This document shows, piece by piece, positions 6,857 through 12,399 of a stretch of 12,399 nucleotides of DNA. Numbering within the stretch: the first letter of the stretch is position 1; every line of letters starts with the position of its first letter. This DNA is from an uncultured Fusobacterium sp. (GTDB lineage Bacteria > Fusobacteriota > Fusobacteriia > Fusobacteriales > Fusobacteriaceae). Location of the stretch: the NCBI GenBank assembly GCA_900543175.1, contig UQQO01000063.1, positions 1-12,399 of the forward strand, read 5' to 3'. Under the pieces are notes generated by a model that saw nothing but the letters and a program-made list of their open reading frames with translations, was not told the origin of the DNA and searched no databases. The translations under genes and the position numbers were made by a program.

Positions 6857-7738
6857 TTAATCTAATTTTAAATCATTTTTTAGATAGTTTAAAAGTTCCT
6901 CTTTTGTCTCTTCATTTCTCAAACCAAATTCAATATTAGCCTTTAAAAGTCCAAACTTATTTCCTATATCATATCTTTTTCCTTTAAAGTCATAAGCAAG
7001 TACCTTTTCTCCTGCTTTCATCATATCTAATATTGCATCTGTAAGTTGAATCTCTCCACCTTTTCCAGGTTTTACCTCTTCAAGATACTTAAATATCTTT
7101 CCATCAAGAAGGTATCTTCCAAGGCAAGCATATCTTGAAGGAGCTTCTTCAATTGCTGGTTTTTCTATAAAGTCATCTATTTCACAAGTATCATTATCAA
7201 GATATTGAGTAGGTTTTACAACTCCATATTTTGAAACATCTTTTTGAGCTACTTCTTGACAACCAACTATACTAGATACATATTTTTCATATACATCTAT
7301 CATTTGCTTTGCCACAGGATACTCATCATTATAAACAATATCATCTCCTAGAGCTATTACAAAAGGATCATCTCCAATGAAAGGTTTTGCTTTTAAAATT
7401 GCATGTCCTAATCCTTTTGGGTGATTTTGTCTAACATAAAAGATATTTGCCATATCTGATATATTTTCTATCTTTTCAAGAAGTTCATTCTTTCCATCTT
7501 TTTTTAAAGTGCTTTCAACTTCATAAGAGTAGTCAAAGTGATCCTCTATTGAGTTTTTATTTCTTCCAGTTACAATAACAATATCCTTTATTCCTGATTG
7601 CACAAGCTCCTCTACAATATATTGTAATGAAGGCTTATCAACTATTACTAGCATCTCTTTAGGTTGAGCTTTAGTTGCTGGTAAAACTCTAGTTCCTAAT
7701 CCAGCTGCTGGTATTACTGCCTTAGTAACTTTTCTCAT
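6857..7738 (-). CDS. galU: UTP-glucose-1-phosphate uridylyltransferase
   Basis: GalU joins UTP and glucose-1-phosphate to give UDP-glucose and pyrophosphate, feeding surface polysaccharide and glycolipid synthesis. The 293-residue length is typical of bacterial GalU. Seen from the start chosen here: the nucleotide-binding signature AAGLGTR (11-17) followed by KAQPKEML (23-30), KPSLQYIVEE (35-44), GLGHAILKA (109-117), the metal-binding aspartates in LGDDIVY (130-136), EKP (192-194) and KGGEIQLTDAI (226-236). The longest frame begins at ATG 7753, but that codon forms part of the GGAGGGG ribosome site; the ATG at 7738 sits six bases after it and gives the family's usual MRKVTKAVIPAAG start. It is 22 bases downstream of metG, so it is probably cotranscribed, and a hairpin follows its stop. 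The enzyme is cytosolic. Confidence 0.97.
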   Translation of the reverse strand: MRKVTKAVIPAAGLGTRVLPATKAQPKEMLVIVDKPSLQYIVEELVQSGIKDIVIVTGRNKNSIEDHFDYSYEVESTLKKDGKNELLEKIENISDMANIFYVRQNHPKGLGHAILKAKPFIGDDPFVIALGDDIVYNDEYPVAKQMIDVYEKYVSSIVGCQEVAQKDVSKYGVVKPTQYLDNDTCEIDDFIEKPAIEEAPSRYACLGRYLLDGKIFKYLEEVKPGKGGEIQLTDAILDMMKAGEKVLAYDFKGKRYDIGNKFGLLKANIEFGLRNEETKEELLNYLKNDLKLD

Positions 7739-7744
7739 AAATTT

Positions 7745-7751
7745 CCCCTCC
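7745..7751 (-). promoter_or_regulatory. Ribosome binding site that fixes the galU start
   Basis: On the - strand GGAGGGG occupies 7751-7745, six bases before the ATG at 7738-7736. The upstream in-frame ATG at 7753 shares its last base with this site and is therefore unlikely to be the initiator. Confidence 0.8.
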
Positions 7752-7760
7752 ATATTAAAA

Positions 7761-9683
7761 TTATTTAGCTTTTGATCCTGTTGCTACCTCTTTAGCTACT
7801 TCAACAAGTCTAAGTCCATTTTTATCCTCTGTACTTAAAAGCATTCCTTGAGAGATCTCTCCTCTTAATTTAACTGGTTTAAGATTTGTTATAGCTAATA
7901 CTTTCTTACCAACTAATTTTTCTGGCTCTGGATAAGCTTTAGCAATTCCTGAAACTATTTGTCTTGCATGATCTCCAAGGCTAACTTTAAATTTAAGAAG
8001 TTTATCTGCTCCCTTAATCTTTCCAGCTTCTAAGATTTCTACTACTTGTATTTTTAATTTATCAAATTCAGATATATCAATTGCATTTTCTATTACTAGA
8101 TCTGGGTTAATTGCCATAGGATCAACTTTTGGCTCTAATGCTTCAAGGTCAAGTCTTGGGAATATAGGTTCTGCATTTCCTAAAGTATGTCCTGCTGGTA
8201 ATAGATCCCAACCTTCAACATCACTTACTAAAGCATTTCTTACCTCTTTTTCAACTCCTAATTGATTCCAGATTTTTTGAGCTGATTCAGGCATATATGG
8301 ATAGATCATTACTGCAACTTTATAAAGTCCATTTACTAAATGGTTCATTACTACTGCTAATCTATCTTTTTTAGCCTCATCTTTAGCAAGAGCCCAAGGC
8401 ATAGTCTCATCAATATATTTATTTAATCTTGAGATAAATTTCCAAATTCCTTCAAGAGCTTTTGAGAATTGAACTATGTCCATTTGTTCGTTTACCTCTT
8501 TTAAAGTTTCATTCCATAGATTTTCTATCTCATTATCAAAACTATCTCTTTCACTTCCTGAAGTTACAACTCCACCAAAATATTTTTTATACATTCCTAA
8601 AGTTCTATTTAATAGGTTTCCTAAGTCATTTGCTAAGTCTGAATTGATTCTAGTTACTACTGATTTTGTAGAGTAATCTCCATCATTTCCAAATTGAACT
8701 TCTCTTAATAGGCAGTATCTAAAAGCATCTACACCATATTTTTTTGTCTCTGCTATTGGATCTACAACATTTCCTTTAGATTTAGACATTTTTTCACCTT
8801 CAGAAGTCCACCAACCATGAGCTACTATATTATCTGGAAGTTTAATTCCAGCAGAAAGTAACATACAAGGCCAAATAATAGCATGGAATCTTACTATATC
8901 TTTTCCTAATAGGTGAACTACATGTCCATTTGTCCAGTATTTTTCAAATTTTTCTGGATCATTTTCATATCCTGTTGCTGTTAGATAGTTTGTTAGTGCA
9001 TCAAACCAAACATAAGTAATGTGTCCTGGAGCAAATTCAATAGGGATTCCCCATTCAAATGTATTTCTTGAAATAGAAAGATCTTGTAATCCTTGTTTAA
9101 TAAAAGATATAACTTCATTTCTTCTTGAACGAGGTAGTATAAAATCAGGATGAGATTCTATGTGTGCTAATAGAGCATCTTGATATTTTGACATTTTAAA
9201 GAAGTATGATTCTTCCTTTACTACTCTAAGTTCTTTTCCACAATCTGGACAATGATTTCCATTTACTATTTGATTTTCAGGTACAAAAGTTTCACACGAA
9301 ACACAGTATTTTCCTGAATATTCTCCTTTATATATATCTCCATTTTCATAAACTTTTTTTAATATCTTCTTTACTGCATCTTTATGTCTTGATTCAGTTG
9401 TTCTGATAAAATCAGTATACTCTATATTTAAAGCTTTCCACATTTCAACAAACTTAGGAGCCATAATATCTGTCCATTGTTGAGGTGTGTAACCTTTCAT
9501 TTTAGCTGTTTCTTCAACTTTTTGTCCATGTTCATCTGTTCCAGTTAAAAAGAAAACATCATACCCCATTGTTTTTTTATATCTAGCTAGTACATCTGCT
9601 GCTATTGTTGTGTAGGCACTTCCTACATGTGGATCCCCATTTACATAATAAATAGGTGTTGTTACATAAAAACTTTTATTCAT
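7761..9683 (-). CDS. metG: Methionyl-tRNA synthetase with C-terminal tRNA-binding domain
   Basis: This is a class I synthetase that charges tRNA-Met with methionine using ATP; being single-copy in this window, it is presumably essential. It has 640 residues. The HIGH-type motif is HVGS (19-22). A connective zinc knuckle has C127, C130, C145 and C148 (one CXXC pair then CPDC). The KMSKS loop is KMSKS (298-302). The helical anticodon-binding domain follows (about 345-500). A Trbp111/EMAP-II-like OB-fold tRNA-binding domain closes the protein (about 535-640), with SQGMLLS typical of it. The single zinc site and the fused OB domain match the Bacillus-type MetRS (formerly metS). The ATG at 9683 is preceded by AAGGAGAG at six bases. 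It starts 27 bases after the DUF374 gene and ends 22 bases before galU, so all three are probably one transcript. No T-box fits in the 27-base gap ahead of it. Confidence 0.98.
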   Translation of the reverse strand: MNKSFYVTTPIYYVNGDPHVGSAYTTIAADVLARYKKTMGYDVFFLTGTDEHGQKVEETAKMKGYTPQQWTDIMAPKFVEMWKALNIEYTDFIRTTESRHKDAVKKILKKVYENGDIYKGEYSGKYCVSCETFVPENQIVNGNHCPDCGKELRVVKEESYFFKMSKYQDALLAHIESHPDFILPRSRRNEVISFIKQGLQDLSISRNTFEWGIPIEFAPGHITYVWFDALTNYLTATGYENDPEKFEKYWTNGHVVHLLGKDIVRFHAIIWPCMLLSAGIKLPDNIVAHGWWTSEGEKMSKSKGNVVDPIAETKKYGVDAFRYCLLREVQFGNDGDYSTKSVVTRINSDLANDLGNLLNRTLGMYKKYFGGVVTSGSERDSFDNEIENLWNETLKEVNEQMDIVQFSKALEGIWKFISRLNKYIDETMPWALAKDEAKKDRLAVVMNHLVNGLYKVAVMIYPYMPESAQKIWNQLGVEKEVRNALVSDVEGWDLLPAGHTLGNAEPIFPRLDLEALEPKVDPMAINPDLVIENAIDISEFDKLKIQVVEILEAGKIKGADKLLKFKVSLGDHARQIVSGIAKAYPEPEKLVGKKVLAITNLKPVKLRGEISQGMLLSTEDKNGLRLVEVAKEVATGSKAK

Positions 9684-9710
9684 CTATTCTCTCCTTCTAC
9701 TAGACAATTA

Positions 9711-10352
9711 TTAAAAATATTTTTCTGCTTCTCTGTCTAGTTCATTAAGTTTATTTTTTAATAATTCACAATATGTATCTATCTCTGCATCTTTAGAAAT
9801 CTCTATTGGATCTCCCATTAAAAATACCATTGTTGTAAAAGGTTTAGGAAATTGAAACTTATCCCAAGCTTTCTTAAATATCCATTTATCTTTATAGGCT
9901 CCACCTATTGGAACTATATATTTTTTTCCTTTTTGAGCTAAATATATCATTCCAGGTTTAACTTCATAGATAGGTCCCTTAGGTCCATCTACTGGAGTCC
10001 CTATACTATACCCTTGCTTCATCAATCTTATTAAAGATATTAAACTTGAAGTTGAGTTTTTATCTGAAGAACCTCTTACCATGTGAAACCCCATCTTTTC
10101 TAAAGGAACAGAGATTAACTCTCCATCCTTTGATGGACTAGCAAGAACTGCCCTTTTCTCTATATAATCAAGACATAGACTTGGAATTACAAGCTTATTA
10201 TGCCAAAAAGCAAAAATATAACTTTCTTCATTCTCTTTTACCTTATCATTCCTTATTAATTTAACTTTTAGTGTCTTTCCAACTAATTTTAGCAGATAAT
10301 AAAGTATTAAGCCATATCTTCTATATTTTTTTGTTTCTTTTTCTCCGCTCAT
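9711..10352 (-). CDS. DUF374 lysophospholipid acyltransferase-family protein
   Basis: This 213-residue protein matches the DUF374 branch of the LPLAT acyltransferase superfamily. Visible motifs are FAFWHN (47-52) with H51 as the likely catalytic histidine, SPSKDGELI (72-80), VRGSS (92-96), TPVDGPKGP (119-127) and PIGGAY (148-153). The block FWHN replaces the classic HX4D but is normal for this branch. The N-terminus (about 12-31) is moderately hydrophobic and may hold the protein at the inner face of the cytoplasmic membrane. The Helicobacter/Campylobacter lipid A acyltransferase LpxJ is related to this group, so a secondary acyl transfer to lipid A is plausible in an LPS-making organism; this is inference. 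ATG at 10352 follows AGGAGA (10356-10361). It is the first gene of the metG-galU run and has a clear promoter just upstream. Confidence 0.9.
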   Translation of the reverse strand: MSGEKETKKYRRYGLILYYLLKLVGKTLKVKLIRNDKVKENEESYIFAFWHNKLVIPSLCLDYIEKRAVLASPSKDGELISVPLEKMGFHMVRGSSDKNSTSSLISLIRLMKQGYSIGTPVDGPKGPIYEVKPGMIYLAQKGKKYIVPIGGAYKDKWIFKKAWDKFQFPKPFTTMVFLMGDPIEISKDAEIDTYCELLKNKLNELDREAEKYF

Positions 10353-10374
10353 AATTTCTCCTAAAATTATTATA

Positions 10375-10416
10375 ATTATACTCTATAATTATAGCACATC
10401 CATCCTATTTTAAAAA
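10375..10416 (-). promoter_or_regulatory. Promoter of the DUF374-metG-galU operon, with two symmetric -10 elements
   Basis: On the - strand an extended -10, TGCTATAAT, has its TATAAT at 10393-10388, with TTTTTA at 10416-10411 as a weak -35 (17-base spacing). A second TATAAT lies at 10380-10375. Both are embedded in the same 10-base palindrome TATAATTATA (10371-10380 and 10384-10393), so each also reads TATAAT on the + strand. Transcript leaders would be about 16-29 bases, just enough for the ribosome site. Confidence 0.7.
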
Positions 10417-10445
10417 GTAACTTTTAAATAAAAGTATAGTTATAT

Positions 10446-10481
10446 TAAAAGAAAAAGAGTCAGTATATCACCAACTCTTTT
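10446..10481 (-). terminator. Terminator of the DEAD-box helicase gene
   Basis: Read on the - strand, a 12-pair stem runs from AAAAGAGTTGGT (10481-10470) to ACTGACTCTTTT (10464-10453), with two G-U wobbles and the loop GATAT. It is followed by a T-rich tail (10456-10446 region). It starts eight bases after the helicase stop codon and separates that gene from the metG operon promoter. Confidence 0.88.
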
Positions 10482-10489
10482 CATCTATC

Positions 10490-12079
10490 CTATTTTTCTT
10501 TTTTATCTTTAGCTTTTGCCTTTTCAATTAGAGGTTTCTTTCCTCTCTTATCTTGTTTAAACGCTTCTATAATCTCTTCTGCTTCACGGAATGGAACAGA
10601 CATGAAAGAGAAATTATCATAAACTTCTACATTTTTCAATTTTCTCTCATCAATTCTTGTTTTTCTATTTACAAGTTCTACTAATTTTTTAGGAGTCATA
10701 TCATTTTTTCTTCCAAGAGCAACAAACAGTCTTACTTTTCCTGTTTTTTCTAATGGAGCTGCATTAATCTCATTGTAACTATTTTCATCTAATTCATCTT
10801 CATATGAATTTTTTAATAGAGCTGCTACAATATCCACAGGATCTTCTCCAGCTAAAAGCTCTTTAGCAAGAGATTTAAAGTTATCAAAGTTTCCATCAGC
10901 TAAAATTTGTTGTAACTCTTCCATTAGTCTAAATTTCTTAGCTTGAATTACATCTTTTACTCCAGGAATTCTCTCTTTTCTAATTTCAGTTTTTACTATT
11001 TTTTGAATTTGTAAAAGTCTTCTATACTCTTGAGGTGTTATAAATGTGATTGCAGTTCCCTCTTTTCCTGCTCTTCCTGTTCTTCCTATTCTATGAACAT
11101 AGCTTTCAGCTTCTTGTGGAATAGCATAGTTAATTACATGTGATAGATCATTTACATCTATTCCTCTAGCTGCTACGTCTGTTGCTACAAGAACATTTAT
11201 TTTTCTTGCTTTAAATCTCTTTAATGTAACTTCTCTATAATTTTGACTGATATCTCCATGAAGCCCTTCTGCATCATATCCTCTATCATTCAGTTTTCCT
11301 ACTACATCATTTACATCGTTTTTAGTTCTACAGAAAACAATTCCATAGAAATCTCTTGTTAAATCAATTATTCTACAAAGAGCCTCAAATTTATCTCTTT
11401 CATGAACTTCAAAATATATTTGATCTGTTAAGTCTGTTGTAAGTTCTCTTGTTTTTACAGCTAACACTTCATAATCTTTCATATGTTTTTTAGCTATTTT
11501 CATTATCTCATTAGGCATTGTAGCAGAGAAGAAAAGCATTCTCTTATCTTCATTTGTAGATTCAAGTATTTTTTCTACATCTTCAACAAATCCCATATTT
11601 AACATTTCATCTGCTTCATCTAAGATAAAATATTTAAGATTATCTAATTTTATTAGTTTTCTATCCATTAAGTCCATAACTCTTCCAGGAGTTCCTACAA
11701 TTATATCTGTTCCTTTTTTTAATTGTTTTATTTGGAACTCAATAGATTGTCCCCCATAAACTGGAGTTATTCTGATTTTCTTCCCACTTGCAAGACTATT
11801 CATCTCTTCTGCCACTTGTAGAGCTAACTCTCTTGTTGGAGCTAAAACAATAGCTTGTATACTTTTTGAAGATTCAAATCTTTCTAATATAGGTAAAGAA
11901 AAAGCAGCTGTTTTTCCTGTTCCTGTTTGAGCTTGTCCTATTATATCCTTTTCTCCATTTAATAATGCTGGTATTGTAAGAGCTTGTATAGGAGTTGGAG
12001 TTTCATATCCTTTCTTTGAAAGAGCCTTTAAAGTTTTATCACTTAGTCCTAATTTTCTAAATTCTTCTAATTTTTCCAT
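10490..12079 (-). CDS. deaD: DEAD-box ATP-dependent RNA helicase with DbpA-type RNA-binding domain
   Basis: This 529-residue protein unwinds short RNA duplexes with ATP and is likely to act in ribosome assembly, mRNA turnover and growth in the cold. RecA domain 1 shows the Q motif (about F7 to Q32), Walker A AQTGTGKT (50-57), PTRELA (81-86), TPGR (130-133), DEAD (154-157) and SAT (185-187). RecA domain 2 shows ATDVAARGID (299-308) and HRIGRTGRAG (329-338). A linker (about 360-440) leads to an RRM-like DbpA domain (about 447-508), beginning VRLFVALGRKN and ending near EEIIEAFK. A short basic tail (510-529) follows. This order fits DeaD/CsdA better than DbpA, whose RNA target is specific to 23S rRNA, but the two cannot be fully separated by eye. 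ATG at 12079 follows AAGGAAG (12086-12092). It is transcribed alone, from a promoter about 190 bases upstream, and ends at its own terminator. Confidence 0.95.
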   Translation of the reverse strand: MEKLEEFRKLGLSDKTLKALSKKGYETPTPIQALTIPALLNGEKDIIGQAQTGTGKTAAFSLPILERFESSKSIQAIVLAPTRELALQVAEEMNSLASGKKIRITPVYGGQSIEFQIKQLKKGTDIIVGTPGRVMDLMDRKLIKLDNLKYFILDEADEMLNMGFVEDVEKILESTNEDKRMLFFSATMPNEIMKIAKKHMKDYEVLAVKTRELTTDLTDQIYFEVHERDKFEALCRIIDLTRDFYGIVFCRTKNDVNDVVGKLNDRGYDAEGLHGDISQNYREVTLKRFKARKINVLVATDVAARGIDVNDLSHVINYAIPQEAESYVHRIGRTGRAGKEGTAITFITPQEYRRLLQIQKIVKTEIRKERIPGVKDVIQAKKFRLMEELQQILADGNFDNFKSLAKELLAGEDPVDIVAALLKNSYEDELDENSYNEINAAPLEKTGKVRLFVALGRKNDMTPKKLVELVNRKTRIDERKLKNVEVYDNFSFMSVPFREAEEIIEAFKQDKRGKKPLIEKAKAKDKKEK

Positions 12080-12272
12080 TCTTCACTTCCTTATTTAAAT
12101 TATTTTATTTCATCATAATCACACTGCTTTATATTGTGTCCTATAACAAAAATTTCTTTGTAGCATTATAGGATTTTCTCTGTTCTTTTCTCACATATAC
12201 ATTTAACGGTGTGTCAAAAATAAAATATATTCAAATGTACTTCTCTTCAAAGAAACCTATCTTAACTACTCA
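12080..12272 (-). other. Long 5' leader of the DEAD-box helicase mRNA
   Basis: From the predicted transcription start near 12272 to the helicase ATG there are about 190 untranslated bases. This is much longer than the 16-40 base leaders predicted elsewhere in the window. It contains a bulged hairpin (12140-12172) and a small stem near 12242-12255. I found no open frame with a ribosome site and no recognisable riboswitch core. Long leaders used for cold or self-regulation are known for deaD/csdA-type genes, so a regulatory role is plausible. Further right, 12309-12399 is almost pure A+T and holds nothing I can name. Confidence 0.5.
12140..12172 (-). repeat. Inverted repeat (bulged hairpin) in the helicase leader
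   Basis: Seven-base arms CCTATAA (12140-12146) and TTATAGG (12166-12172) are perfect inverted copies. On the - strand RNA the stem can continue with CAAA/TTTG after a five-base bulge on the 5' side. No T-run follows, so it is not a terminator; it lies about 60 bases before the start codon. Confidence 0.55.
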
Positions 12273-12279
12273 AAAATAT

Positions 12280-12308
12280 ATTATACTATACTTTTCAAGA
12301 AATTGTAA
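12280..12308 (-). promoter_or_regulatory. Promoter of the DEAD-box helicase gene
   Basis: On the - strand TATAAT (12285-12280) is a consensus -10. TTACAA (12308-12303) lies 17 bases upstream as a partial -35, and the sequence before it is very AT-rich, as in an UP element. It is the best sigma-70-type match in the 320-base gap and predicts transcription from about 12272. Confidence 0.65.
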
Positions 12309-12399
12309 GTTTTATTTTTATTTTAGGATATATATTTTTATTTTTCATATAAAAGTACATATTTGTTCTAATTAATTACATAAATTTAATCATATATTC

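Noticed and set aside
8462..8676. Two short overlapping + strand frames inside metG
   Set aside because: Both are antisense to a confident metG coding region and have no recognisable domains.
9684..9710. T-box leader ahead of metG
   Set aside because: Only 27 bases separate metG from the previous stop, far too few for a T-box.
12189..12217. Perfect - strand TTGACA (12217-12212) as a second helicase promoter
   Set aside because: No acceptable -10 lies 15-19 bases downstream; the sequence there is GTGAGA-like.
12309..12399. Possible gene end or second promoter at the right edge
   Set aside because: The stretch is almost pure A+T, with no convincing reading frame or paired -35/-10 boxes; only an AT-rich upstream region can be claimed.

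Overview
The window is very AT-rich. It uses AGA for nearly all arginines, has strong GGAGG-type ribosome binding sites, and carries a Bacillus-type methionyl-tRNA synthetase next to a DUF374 acyltransferase of the kind found in outer-membrane bacteria. This mixture points to Fusobacteriota (a Fusobacterium-like genome). A clostridial relative is the main alternative. The assignment is inference from composition and gene content, not from a marker gene.

Layout. The left 5.3 kb is on the + strand: a giant iron-sulfur/ATPase polypeptide whose 5' end is cut by the window edge, then a class V PLP aminotransferase with its own extended -10 promoter and a TTG start. Its terminator (about 5346-5380) faces a second hairpin (5437-5472) that ends the opposing genes, so 5341-5490 is a convergent junction. 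Everything from 5491 to 12079 is on the - strand. In transcription order this is a DEAD-box RNA helicase with a long structured leader and its own terminator; a compact run of DUF374 acyltransferase, metG and galU with gaps of 27 and 22 bases; a weak hairpin; a small SGNH hydrolase; and a MORN-repeat protein with its own promoter region. Bases 12080-12399 hold the helicase promoter and leader and no gene.

How the genes work together. DUF374, metG and galU look like one housekeeping operon. GalU makes UDP-glucose for surface polysaccharide and the acyltransferase acts on membrane or LPS lipid, so two of the three serve the envelope. The SGNH and MORN genes are accessory and have no assigned role.

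The most unusual object is the first gene. One chain appears to contain two activator-type ATPase domains, each with both cluster cysteines, a Cys-rich linker, and two HgdB-like halves. That would be a whole 2-hydroxyacyl-CoA-dehydratase-type two-component reductase in a single protein, with unknown substrate.

Two likely start sites (aminotransferase 4231, galU 7738) lie inside the longest open frames, because an upstream ATG/TTG overlaps the Shine-Dalgarno sequence. I saw no tRNA, rRNA, CRISPR array or insertion sequence.
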